Part shown: piece after piece, positions 23,118 through 30,643 of the stretch
Position numbering within the stretch: the stretch's first letter is position 1
Layout of the letters: every line of letters starts with the position of its first letter
Assembly: GCF_007828035.1 (NCBI RefSeq)
Contig: NZ_VITV01000011.1
Span: 90,722 to 154,721 of the forward strand
DNA: 64,000 nt
Reading direction: 5' to 3'
Origin: Nitrospirillum amazonense
Lineage (GTDB): Bacteria > Pseudomonadota > Alphaproteobacteria > Azospirillales > Azospirillaceae
The notes under the pieces: model-generated
The model's database searches: none
Told to the model about the DNA's origin: nothing
The model's input: the letters and a program-made list of their open reading frames with translations, nothing else
Made by a program: the position numbers and the translations under genes

Positions 23118-24320
23118 ATGACCATCGCCGCCGACACGTCATGCCGTGCGCACGGCGCCGGGCTCGCCCCAACGACCAACCGCCTCCCTTCGCTGGATGT
23201 GCTGCGGGGCTTGGCCGTCGCCGGCATGATCCTGGTGGTCAGCCCCGGCGACTGGGACAAGGCCTACGCGCCGCTGAAGCACGCCCCGTGGGACGGCTGG
23301 ACCCTGGCGGACATGGTGTTCCCCACCTTCCTGTTCAGCGTGGGCCTGGCGATCGCGCTGTCCTTCGGCAAGCTGGCGCAGGACAAGCGGGCGGCGGGGG
23401 CCAAGATCGCGCGGCGGGCCCTGACGCTGATCGCCCTGGGCCTGGTTCTGAATGCCCTGCCCTATTTCGACCTGCCGCATCTGCGCCTGCCCGGCATCCT
23501 GCAGCGCATCGCCCTGTGCTACACCCTGGCCACCACGCTATGCCTGGCGACCGCCAGGGTGGATCCGGACGCCGGCAGCACGGTGAACCGGCGAGCACTG
23601 TTGGTGGCCATGGTCGCCATCCTGCTGGGCTATTGGGGGGTGCTGGCCTGGGTGCCGGTGCCCGGCATCGGCGCGGGGCATCTGGACCCGGGCGGCAACC
23701 TGCCATCCTGGATCGACCGCGGCGTCTTCACGGTGCCGCATCTGTGGCCTTATGGCACCGATGCGGCCGGCGCCGTCGTCTATGATCCCGAGGGCCTGCT
23801 GTCCACCCTGCCCGCCACGGTCAACGTGCTGGCGGGCGTGCTGGCCGGCACGGCGCTGAAGGCGTCCGAAAGCCGCCTGAACCTGCTGGTCGCCGCCGTC
23901 CTGCTGATGATGGCGGGCTTGGCGCTGGACCCCGTGCTGGTCATCAACAAGCGCATCTGGACCAGCAGCTTCGCCCTGTTCAGCAGCGGCTTTTCCTTAG
24001 GTGTCCTGGTCCTCCTGTCGGTGCTGCTCGACCAAGGGCACGCCACCCTGCCCCAGGCGCTGAGCTTCCCCTTCCGCGTGCTGGGCGGCAACGCCATCCT
24101 GGCCTTCACCCTGTCACAGAGTCTGAGCGCCATCGGCGGCGTGCCCTTCATCGTCACCGCGCAAGGTCCCATCACCCCGCAGGGCTGGGGCGATGGGCTG
24201 GCGGGGGCGGTCATCGCCGACCCCTACCTGGCATCCTTCGCCTGTGCGCTGGGCATCCTGAGCGTGGTGGTGCTGGCGCTGCTGCCCCTGCACCGCAGGG
24301 GCCTGCATGTGCGGCTTTAG
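23118..24320 (+). CDS. Acyltransferase-family membrane protein (HGSNAT/DUF5009-like)
   Basis: The 400-residue polytopic protein carries the heparan-alpha-glucosaminide N-acetyltransferase-like signature: R-L-P-S-L-D-V-L-R-G-L-A-V-A-G-M-I near residue 25, then W-T-L-A-D-M-V-F-P-T-F-L-F-S-V-G, and R-L-P-G-I-L-Q-R-I-A-L-C-Y near residue 125. About ten membrane helices are apparent. The family is proposed to move acyl groups across the membrane to sugars; the bacterial substrates are mostly unknown. The ATG giving M-T-I-A-A-D-T is preferred because GGAAAG lies just ahead. Its stop overlaps the stop of the convergent ketopantoate reductase gene by four bases. Confidence 0.82.
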   Translation: MTIAADTSCRAHGAGLAPTTNRLPSLDVLRGLAVAGMILVVSPGDWDKAYAPLKHAPWDGWTLADMVFPTFLFSVGLAIALSFGKLAQDKRAAGAKIARRALTLIALGLVLNALPYFDLPHLRLPGILQRIALCYTLATTLCLATARVDPDAGSTVNRRALLVAMVAILLGYWGVLAWVPVPGIGAGHLDPGGNLPSWIDRGVFTVPHLWPYGTDAAGAVVYDPEGLLSTLPATVNVLAGVLAGTALKASESRLNLLVAAVLLMMAGLALDPVLVINKRIWTSSFALFSSGFSLGVLVLLSVLLDQGHATLPQALSFPFRVLGGNAILAFTLSQSLSAIGGVPFIVTAQGPITPQGWGDGLAGAVIADPYLASFACALGILSVVVLALLPLHRRGLHVRL

Positions 24321-25222
24321 ACGGCCAGGGCGGCCTTGGCCTCCAGCAGCTTGACCAGGGCCAGCAGCGCCTGGTTGGCCGGCGTGGGGATGCCCAGGGC
24401 CGCGCCCTGGCGCACGATATGGCCGTTCAGGTAATCGATCTCACTCCGCTTGCCCCGCGCCAAATCCTGGGCGGTGGAGGAGAATTGGTTGGGCATGGCC
24501 GCGGCCAGGGCCATGACCCGATCCAGGATGTCCTCGCCCACGGCGATATCGCGGGCGCGCGCCACGGCCACGGCCTCCGCCACCACGTCGGCCATGACGG
24601 CGCGCACCTCGGGCACCGTCACCATGGTGCCATAGGTCACCTGCGCCACCGCCGACATGGCGTTGTAGGCACAGTTGATGATCAGCTTGTCCCACAAGGC
24701 GGCGGTGACGCCGGCCGACACCGTGGCCGGAATGTTGGCCGCCCGCAGCACTTCGGCCACCCGCCCGCTGTCCGGGCCCGTGCCCAGGATCAGGTCGCCC
24801 CGGCCATGGTGGCGCACATGGGCCGGCCCCGCCATGTCGGTCGCGACATACACCACCACCGGCACCACCGGCCGGCCCAGCACGGCGGCCAGCCGTTCGG
24901 CGTTGTCGACGCCGTTCTGCATCGCCAGCACCACAGCACCCGGCTTCAGATGAGGCAGCATGGCGCGCCCTGTCGCCTCGGTATCTGCGGACTTCACGCA
25001 GAACAGCACCAGGTCGGCATGGGCCAGCGCCTCCGGCCCCGGGGCGGCGGCGATGGCGACCTGGCCGTCGAACCCATCCTTCATCTGCAGCCGGAGGCCA
25101 TGGGCGCGCACCGCCTCCACCAGGGCCGGCCGGCCCACCAAGGTGACGGCATGCCCGGCACGGGCCAGCAGGCCCCCGAAGAAGCAGCCGACCGCGCCGG
25201 CCCCCATGACACCGATGTTCAT
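24317..25222 (-). CDS. 2-dehydropantoate 2-reductase family (ApbA/PanE)
   Basis: The 301-residue protein has an N-terminal Rossmann fold (M-N-I-G-V-M-G-A-G-A-V-G-C-F-F-G-G, NADPH loop), the central F-C-V-K-S-A-D-T and M-Q-N-G-V-D-N motifs, and the helical C-terminal domain with catalytic Lys in A-L-W-D-K-L-I-I-N-C-A-Y-N. The family reduces ketopantoate to pantoate for coenzyme A synthesis, but paralogues with other 2-oxo substrates are common and the context gives no pantothenate genes, so no symbol is assigned. GGGAG precedes the ATG. Confidence 0.87.
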   Translation of the reverse strand: MNIGVMGAGAVGCFFGGLLARAGHAVTLVGRPALVEAVRAHGLRLQMKDGFDGQVAIAAAPGPEALAHADLVLFCVKSADTEATGRAMLPHLKPGAVVLAMQNGVDNAERLAAVLGRPVVPVVVYVATDMAGPAHVRHHGRGDLILGTGPDSGRVAEVLRAANIPATVSAGVTAALWDKLIINCAYNAMSAVAQVTYGTMVTVPEVRAVMADVVAEAVAVARARDIAVGEDILDRVMALAAAMPNQFSSTAQDLARGKRSEIDYLNGHIVRQGAALGIPTPANQALLALVKLLEAKAALAV

Positions 25223-25495
25223 CCTGCGAATCTCCCGTGTGATAGCGCGCCTTTCGCTACGCGGCGTTGCGGTTAAGGTGCGGGGGACCGGGAAGCGGCG
25301 CAACGGCCCATCGCTCATCCCTCCCCCGCCGAAAGCGCATCCGCCTGGCCGGATCACGCCCTTCACCGTACCGTGGCGGCCTGGGAAAAGCTGGGCTGGC
25401 TGTCCAGCGGCCGCGCCCAGGGACGGTCCCGCATCACCCTGCACGACCAGGCGGCGCTGGCTGCGGTGGCGGAAGAGGGGCGGGAATGGCGACGG

Positions 25496-26755
25496 TCAGA
25501 CCTCGACCGGCTGCTCCGCTCCCTGGTCCACCCCCCGGCCCACCCTTTGACCGGGCCGGAAGAACAGCGCCAGCAGCACGGCCCCGGCCAAGGCCAGGGC
25601 CGTCGGCACCAGGAACAGGGTGCGGTAGTCCACCGCCGCCTGCGGCCCGGTGGCCGTTTCCACCACCACCGTCCACCGGCTGGACAGGGCGGGGAAGACA
25701 AAGCTGGCGATGACGTTACCGACGCCCAGGATCAATAGGTTGAACAGACCCTGGGCGCTGACCCGGACATCCTTGGGGAAGGCGTCATCGACGAAGATGT
25801 ACACGGTGGCGAAGAAGAAGGCGTAGCAGACGCCGTGCAGCAACTGCACCGCCACGATGGCGGGCACGCTGTCCGCCAGGAAGGCGAAGACCAGGAAGCG
25901 GGCGGCATGCCCCAGGATGCCGATGATCATGGTGAGCCGCCAACCCAGGCGGGCCAGCACCCAGCCCAGCACGGCCATGGTCGCCATCTCCGCCACCTGG
26001 CCCAGGCTCAGCACCACCATGCTGAGGTTGCCGGCGATGCCCACGCGATTGGTGAGGAAGGCATCCGACATCACGAAGTAACCGTTGTGGACCACGGCGT
26101 CCAACAGCGTGACCAGGAACAGCACGGCCACCGCGGGCTGGCGCAGGCTGGCGAAGGCGCGGCGCCAGGCTAGCCGGTCGACCGTACCCTCCCGCCCCCC
26201 TTCCCGCTGGGGCGGGGTGTGCGGCAGGGTCAGGGCGTAGGCCGACATGGCGAAGGAGAGGATGGCGGCGACCAGAAAGATCCAACGCACCTGGGCCGCT
26301 GTCGCCTGCGCGCCCAGCAGGAAGACGAAGGGCCAGCTGGCCAGCACCCAGCCCAGCGTACCGCCCACACGCACCGCCCCGAACTCCCGCGCCGGCTGCG
26401 CCAAGTTGGCGAAAGCCAGGGTGTTGCCCACCGACAGGGTGGGCACATAGACCAGGCTGTAGCCGAGGAAGCAGGCGAAAAAGGGCCAGAAGTCGGTGGC
26501 GAACCCCGCCCCGACCAGGCACAGCCCGCCGATCAGGTGGCTGACCGCCAGGAAACGCTCCGCCGAAAAGCGGCGGTCGGCGAACTGGTTGGAGAAGAAG
26601 ATGCCGATGACCGACGCGATGCCCCAAGCGCTGCCCACCAGCGCCTGGTGGCCGGGCCCGAAGCCCAGCATGGTCATATAGGGGAACAGCTTGGGCGCCC
26701 AGGCACCCCAGATGGCGATCTGCAACGCCATCATCACCAGCAGGCGCGTCCTCAT
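25496..26755 (-). CDS. MFS transporter, nucleoside:H+ symporter (NHS) type
   Basis: The 419-residue protein has about 12 membrane helices. Its N-terminal part (A-I-W-G-A-W-A-P-K-L-F-P-Y-M-T, G-S-A-W-G-I-A-S-V-I-G-I-F-F, Q-F-A-D-R-R-F-S-A-E-R-F-L-A-V-S-H-L) resembles nucleoside permeases of the NupG/XapB group, and L-L-H-G-V-C-Y-A-F-F-F-A-T-V-Y-I-F-V-D in the second half fits the same family. Probable function is proton-coupled uptake of a nucleoside or similar polar compound. GGGAGG precedes the ATG. It is not in an operon with a nucleoside-catabolic gene here; an adenosine/adenine deaminase is encoded 25 kb away. Confidence 0.75.
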   Translation of the reverse strand: MRTRLLVMMALQIAIWGAWAPKLFPYMTMLGFGPGHQALVGSAWGIASVIGIFFSNQFADRRFSAERFLAVSHLIGGLCLVGAGFATDFWPFFACFLGYSLVYVPTLSVGNTLAFANLAQPAREFGAVRVGGTLGWVLASWPFVFLLGAQATAAQVRWIFLVAAILSFAMSAYALTLPHTPPQREGGREGTVDRLAWRRAFASLRQPAVAVLFLVTLLDAVVHNGYFVMSDAFLTNRVGIAGNLSMVVLSLGQVAEMATMAVLGWVLARLGWRLTMIIGILGHAARFLVFAFLADSVPAIVAVQLLHGVCYAFFFATVYIFVDDAFPKDVRVSAQGLFNLLILGVGNVIASFVFPALSSRWTVVVETATGPQAAVDYRTLFLVPTALALAGAVLLALFFRPGQRVGRGVDQGAEQPVEV

Positions 26756-26962
26756 GCCCCTCCCCCATTTTTCGGTTTGCCGCCCATCCCTGCGGCTTGG
26801 CCGACTCATAGGGCTGATTGGCGTTCATGTAAACCTTTACATCGATAGCCAGGGAAATGGGCGCCCATGATACGTGCTGCCCCAGCTGCAGCAAAATCCC
26901 CTACCCGGCGTGCTTCCCCGCCCCCTATAACGGACCCTCCATTCCGGCACCGGAGGTTCCTT

Positions 26963-26998
26963 CCCATGTCGCGTACCAGGCCCATGTCGCGTACCAGG
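26963..26998 (+). repeat. 18-bp tandem duplication across a start codon
   Basis: CCCATGTCGCGTACCAGG occurs twice in direct succession (26963-26980 and 26981-26998). Each copy contains an in-frame ATG, so the amidotransferase begins M-S-R-T-R-P-M-S-R-T-R. Only the first ATG is properly spaced from GGAGG. Confidence 0.9.
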
Positions 26999-27694
26999 AA
27001 AGCCGTGGCGCTGCGCCATGTGGCGTTTGAGGATCTGGGCCTGCTGGCGCCCGTGTTGGCCGCCGGCGGCTGGGATGTGGAGTATCGCGAGGCGCCAGTG
27101 GACGACCTGGCCCACCCGGCCATCGCCGATGCCGACCTGCTGGTGGTGCTGGGCGGCCCCATCGGCGTGTATGAGGATAAGGAACATCCTTTCCTGACCC
27201 AGGAGATCGCCCTGCTGGAATGCCGGCTGGCGGCCGGGCGGCCGGTGCTGGGCATCTGCCTGGGCGCCCAGTTGATGGCCCGCGCCCTGGGATCCCGTGT
27301 TTATGCCGGTCACGCCAAGGAGATCGGCTGGGGCGCCCTGGATCTGACCGAGGCTGGGCGCGCCTCCTGCCTGGCGCCGTTAGGGGAACCCGGGGCCCGG
27401 GTGCTGCATTGGCACGGCGACACCTTCGATCTGCCGCAGGGCGCCACCCGCCTGGCCGGCAGCGGCCTTTATCCCAACCAGGCCTACAGCCATGGCACAA
27501 ACGCCCTGGCCCTGCAGTTCCATATCGAGGCCGATCCGGCGCGCTTGAACCTGTGGTACGTGGGCCACGCGGCAGAGCTGTCGGCCGCAGGCCTGTCGGT
27601 GCCGGAGCTGCGCGCCGCCGGAACTGTGATGGCTGCCCGCGCCGCCGACCAGGCGACGCGTATATTCAACCCCTGGCTGGCGCGGCTGGACTGA
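26966..27694 (+). CDS. Class I glutamine amidotransferase domain protein
   Basis: The 242-residue protein is a free-standing GATase1 domain. The nucleophile elbow is G-I-C-L-G-A-Q-L with Cys98, the His/Glu pair is in L-Q-F-H-I-E-A-D, and L-L-V-V-L-G-G-P-I-G-V-Y-E lies upstream as usual. Such GuaA-like stand-alone proteins hydrolyse glutamine or gamma-glutamyl compounds; the acceptor is unknown. GGAGG is eight bases before the first ATG. The first six residues are repeated because of an 18-bp tandem duplication. The methionine-sulfoxide reductase gene follows after 37 bp. Confidence 0.85.
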   Translation: MSRTRPMSRTRKAVALRHVAFEDLGLLAPVLAAGGWDVEYREAPVDDLAHPAIADADLLVVLGGPIGVYEDKEHPFLTQEIALLECRLAAGRPVLGICLGAQLMARALGSRVYAGHAKEIGWGALDLTEAGRASCLAPLGEPGARVLHWHGDTFDLPQGATRLAGSGLYPNQAYSHGTNALALQFHIEADPARLNLWYVGHAAELSAAGLSVPELRAAGTVMAARAADQATRIFNPWLARLD

Positions 27695-27731
27695 GCCAGC
27701 GCCATCGTTTGCCCCTCGAGGACGCCTTCCC

Positions 27732-28256
27732 ATGTTCCAAGCCCGCACCAGCGACACCCCGCGCGACAAGGCCACGCTGTACAGCGACCTGAAATCCGAC
27801 CTCAGCGGCCTGTTGACCGATGAGCGCGACGCCATCGCCAACGCCGCCAACCTGTCGGCCCTGCTGTTCACCACCCTGCCCGACCTGAACTGGGCCGGCT
27901 TCTACTTCATGCGCAACGCTGCCAAGGGTAACCTGGGCGGCACGCGAGAGCTGGTGCTGGGCCCGTTCCAGGGCAAGCCGGCCTGCGTCCGCATCGCCGT
28001 GGGCCGGGGCGTCTGCGGCACCGCCGTGGAACGGCGCCAGTCCGTGCTGGTGGAGGATGTGCACGCCTTCCCCGGCCACATCGCCTGCGACGCGGCCTCG
28101 CGCTCCGAACTGGTGGTACCGTTGATCCTGGATGGCCAAGTGCTGGGCGTCATCGACCTGGATAGCCCCAGCCCGGCCCGTTTCGACGCGCAAGACCAGG
28201 CTGGTGTCGAGGCCTTGGCGGACCTGTTCGTCACGGGTAGCGACTGGCCGCTGTAA
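27732..28256 (+). CDS. msrC: Free methionine-(R)-sulfoxide reductase (GAF domain)
   Basis: The 174-residue GAF-domain protein matches fRMsr (E. coli MsrC/YebR): N-W-A-G-F-Y-F near residue 55, L-G-P-F-Q-G-K-P-A-C-V-R-I, G-R-G-V-C-G-T-A and H-I-A-C-D-A-A-S-R-S-E-L-V-V-P. The three redox cysteines are Cys85, Cys95 and Cys119, each one residue from the E. coli positions 84, 94 and 118. It reduces free, not protein-bound, Met-R-sulfoxide in the cytoplasm using thioredoxin. Probably co-transcribed with the amidotransferase gene upstream. The N-terminal 30 residues are longer than the core. Confidence 0.93.
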   Translation: MFQARTSDTPRDKATLYSDLKSDLSGLLTDERDAIANAANLSALLFTTLPDLNWAGFYFMRNAAKGNLGGTRELVLGPFQGKPACVRIAVGRGVCGTAVERRQSVLVEDVHAFPGHIACDAASRSELVVPLILDGQVLGVIDLDSPSPARFDAQDQAGVEALADLFVTGSDWPL

Positions 28257-28299
28257 TCGCCTAGGGTAGCGCCCGCCGCAGTTCGATAATGCCGTGCCC

Positions 28300-28594
28300 A
28301 TGGCGACGGCGAGACACGCCCTGACCGCCGGGTCCATCGGCACCATGATGCTGGCGGTCATGAGCCGGGCCACACTGGGCCATACCGGCTGCCCCCTGAC
28401 TGCCGACCGGTGACGGTCGGTGTCTATCTGCTGGTCAACGGCGCCACCCTGTCCCGCATTGTGGCCAGCCTGATGGGGGCGCGCACCTATCGCTGTTGGT
28501 CCTTTCGGCCCTGCTCTGGATCGCCGCCTTCGCCCTGTTCGCGGCGCGCTATCTGCCTTATTGGCGGCGGCCGCGCCTGGAGCGGATCGCGTGA
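28300..28594 (+). pseudogene. Decayed C-terminal remnant of an NnrS-family gene
   Basis: Three short stretches in three different frames line up in order with the C-terminal end of NnrS, a heme-copper membrane protein linked to nitric-oxide stress. The first is A-R-H-A-L-T-A-G-S-I-G-T-M-M-L-A-V-M-S-R then A-T-L-G-H-T-G (frame starting at 28300, stop at 28411). The second is G-V-Y-L-L-V-N-G-A-T-L-S-R-I-V-A (frame of 28410). The third is L-L-V-L-S-A-L-L-W-I-A-A-F-A-L-F then A-A-R-Y (frame ending with TGA at 28592-28594). At least two frameshifts are needed, the N-terminal two thirds is missing, and no start signal is present. The protein assignment is from memory of the family. Confidence 0.65.
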
Positions 28595-28932
28595 GGCCGC
28601 TTGCGGCAAGACCGACGAAGCCGGCCGTTGTGACTTGGGCGCGACAGGTCCCTGTCGGCCGACCTCACCCCCGCACGAGGCCATCGCCGCAGTTGACCAG
28701 AAAATTTGTCGCACTGGGTGTGCGTCTCGACTTTTCTTCGAGACTCCAACCCGGGATGTTCGTATATTTTGAAGATCAAAAAAAATCCGATAGGCTCTCC
28801 TCCGCGATTTGCCAAGCAAATCGATCAGCCTGGGTGTTCTATATGCGCAGAACATCCGCTCTCGTAATATATTTTACTTTTGGCATGGGTGGCAGTCACG
28901 GAAAATTCGTAATTCATATCCGGGAAAACGCC
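28595..28932 (+). promoter_or_regulatory. Leader region with three inverted repeats before the four-HTH gene
   Basis: This 338-bp gap drops in G+C toward its right end. It holds three perfect dyads: GTCTCGA/TCGAGAC at 28724-28744 (seven-base loop), CGATTTGC/GCAAATCG at 28805-28823 (three-base loop) and TGTTCT/AGAACA at 28835-28854 (eight-base spacer). The last two look like protein-binding sites, the first like a hairpin. An AT-rich stretch (CTCGTAATATATTTTAC near 28860-28876) may hold the promoter. Autoregulation by the downstream DNA-binding protein is a reasonable guess. Confidence 0.45.
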
Positions 28933-29586
28933 ATGAAGAATACAGTTCTTAATAAATCGCCAAAACGGCATAATCCGGATACGATTGCTCTTATAAAATT
29001 AATGTGCGATCAAGGTTATCCGATTTACAGGATCGCCAGCGCATTGAATATGAGCCCAAGTTATTTATCAATATTGATAAATTGGTATTTTCCGGAACTC
29101 TCCAGCCGAAATATCGACCTGCGATTATATCAGCTTGAAACGATCGAAGCGCTGCTGCGCGCTGGTGAAACCGTGCCCTCGATCGCCGTGATTCTGGGCA
29201 AGAGTCAGCACACCATCCGACAGTACATATATAGGAATATCCCAGGATTTGGCGGGACGAGCAAGCTGACGCCCGAGATCATCGCCCATATCGGCGCCCT
29301 GTACCGCCAGGGCCATAAGCCAGCGCATATCAGCCGGGAAACCAGCGTCTCGGAATATTATGTCCGTAACGCCATCGGCCAGTACTTCCCCACCTTGAAG
29401 CCGCGCAACCCCGTCGTCCTGAAGGATCGGATCCGCAAGATCGGGGAGATGCTGGATGCCGGCCAATCCTACAAGGCGATTGCCGCGGCTCTGGGCACCA
29501 GCACCGGCAACGTCCATTCGCTGATCTTCCGCCATTTCCCCAGCCGCCGGAATGAACCGCGGGGCGGAAAGTACATCGCGAAATGA
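28933..29586 (+). CDS. Protein of four tandem helix-turn-helix repeats
   Basis: The 217-residue protein seems to consist of nothing but four helix-turn-helix units of about 45-50 residues: I-K-L-M-C-D-Q-G-Y-P-I-Y-R-I-A-S-A-L-N-M, E-A-L-L-R-A-G-E-T-V-P-S-I-A-V-I-L-G-K-S, G-A-L-Y-R-Q-G-H-K-P-A-H-I-S-R-E-T-S-V-S, and G-E-M-L-D-A-G-Q-S-Y-K-A-I-A-A-A-L-G-T-S. Three of the units end in an aromatic I/R-x-Y/H-F-P pattern and the second ends Y-I-Y-R-N-I-P-G-F. This is the HTH type seen in resolvase C-termini and Trp-repressor-like folds. No catalytic domain is attached. The first 70 codons are A+T-rich, unlike the neighbours. No strong ribosome-binding site precedes the ATG. Function unknown; DNA binding is inferred. 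Confidence 0.7.
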   Translation: MKNTVLNKSPKRHNPDTIALIKLMCDQGYPIYRIASALNMSPSYLSILINWYFPELSSRNIDLRLYQLETIEALLRAGETVPSIAVILGKSQHTIRQYIYRNIPGFGGTSKLTPEIIAHIGALYRQGHKPAHISRETSVSEYYVRNAIGQYFPTLKPRNPVVLKDRIRKIGEMLDAGQSYKAIAAALGTSTGNVHSLIFRHFPSRRNEPRGGKYIAK

Positions 29587-29629
29587 ACGGCGCCCCGGCC
29601 GGCATCGACGCCGGCCGGGGCGCCCATCA

Positions 29630-30643
29630 TCAATGATAGCCCGCGTCCGCCTTCACCTTGCCGCGGAAGACCCAATAGGACCAGCCGCTGTAGAGCAGGA
29701 TGATGGGCAGCAGGAACAGCGTACCCACCAGCAGGAAGGCCTGGGTGCTTTCCGAGCTGGCGGCGTCCCACAGCGAATATCTGTGGGGCACGATGTTGGG
29801 CCACAGGCTGATGGCCAGGCCCAGGTAGGCGGTGATGAACAGGCCGATGCCATAGACGAAGGGCCAGGCGTGATGGTCACGGCCCAGGCTGCGCCAGGTG
29901 GCCCAGGCCAGCACCGCGCTGGCGAGGGGCACCGGCGCCAGGAAGATGATATTGGGCCAAGTGAACCAGCGCTGGGCGATGTCGGGCTCGGCATAGGGAG
30001 TCCACAGGCTGACGATGCCGATGCCAACCAGCACCAGGATCAGCGCCCGCCGCCCCTGCACCCGCGCCCAGTCCTGCAGGCCCCCCTCCGTCTTCAGGAT
30101 CAGCCAGCCGGCGCCCAGCAGGGTGTAGCCCGCCATCAGGGCCACGCCCGTCATGACGGAAAAGGGCGTCAGCCAATCGAAGGAACCGCCGGTGAACTGC
30201 CGCCCCTCCACCTGGAAACCCTGGATGAAGGCGCCCAGCACGGTGCCCTGGGCGAAGGTGGCGACGGCGGAACCGTAGGCGAAGGCGTTGTCCCAGAAGC
30301 CCCGGTGCTCCTTGTCCTTGAAGCGGAACTCGAAGGCCACGCCACGGAAGATGAGGGCCAACAGCATCAGCAGCACGGGGAAATACAAGGCCGGGATGAT
30401 GATGGCGAAGGCCAGGGGAAAGGCCGCCAGCAGGGCCAAGCCGCCCAGGATCAGCCAGGTCTCGTTACCGTCCCAGATGGGGGCGATGGAGTTCATGATG
30501 ATGCCGCGCGACGTGCTGTCGGGGTTCAGGCCGTAGAGCATGCCCACGCCCAGGTCGAACCCGTCCAGCAGCACATAGAAGAAGACGCCGGCGCCCAGGA
30601 TCACCGTCCAGACGCCGACCAGGTCGAGCATGGGGCCGTTCAT
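29630..30643 (-). CDS. cydB: Cytochrome bd ubiquinol oxidase subunit II
   Basis: The 337-residue membrane protein is CydB/CioB: G-V-F-F-Y-V-L-L-D-G-F-D-L-G-V-G-M-L near the N-terminus, then N-S-I-A-P-I-W-D-G-N-E-T-W-L-I, R-G-V-A-F-E-F-R-F-K, and the C-terminal S-E-S-T-Q-A-F-L-L-V-G-T-L-F-L-L-P-I-I-L. With CydA it reduces O2 to water with quinol, without proton pumping. Its ATG overlaps the cydA stop (ATGA), GGAGG precedes it. The small CydX/CydH subunit and the CydDC assembly transporter are not seen next to it, as is usual for the CIO type. Confidence 0.95.
   Translation of the reverse strand: MNGPMLDLVGVWTVILGAGVFFYVLLDGFDLGVGMLYGLNPDSTSRGIIMNSIAPIWDGNETWLILGGLALLAAFPLAFAIIIPALYFPVLLMLLALIFRGVAFEFRFKDKEHRGFWDNAFAYGSAVATFAQGTVLGAFIQGFQVEGRQFTGGSFDWLTPFSVMTGVALMAGYTLLGAGWLILKTEGGLQDWARVQGRRALILVLVGIGIVSLWTPYAEPDIAQRWFTWPNIIFLAPVPLASAVLAWATWRSLGRDHHAWPFVYGIGLFITAYLGLAISLWPNIVPHRYSLWDAASSESTQAFLLVGTLFLLPIILLYSGWSYWVFRGKVKADAGYH

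Noticed and set aside
25267..25738. Plus-strand frame with A-A-W-E-K-L-G-W-L-S-S-G-R and A-A-L-A-A-V-A-E-E-G, resembling a winged-helix or regulator C-terminus
   Set aside because: No start signal, and most of it lies opposite the well-supported transporter gene. At most a short relic in 25300-25495; not strong enough to annotate.
28835..28854. TGTTCT-N8-AGAACA considered as a LexA/SOS box
   Set aside because: Alphaproteobacterial LexA sites are direct GTTC repeats with seven-base spacing, and this is an inverted form with different spacing.
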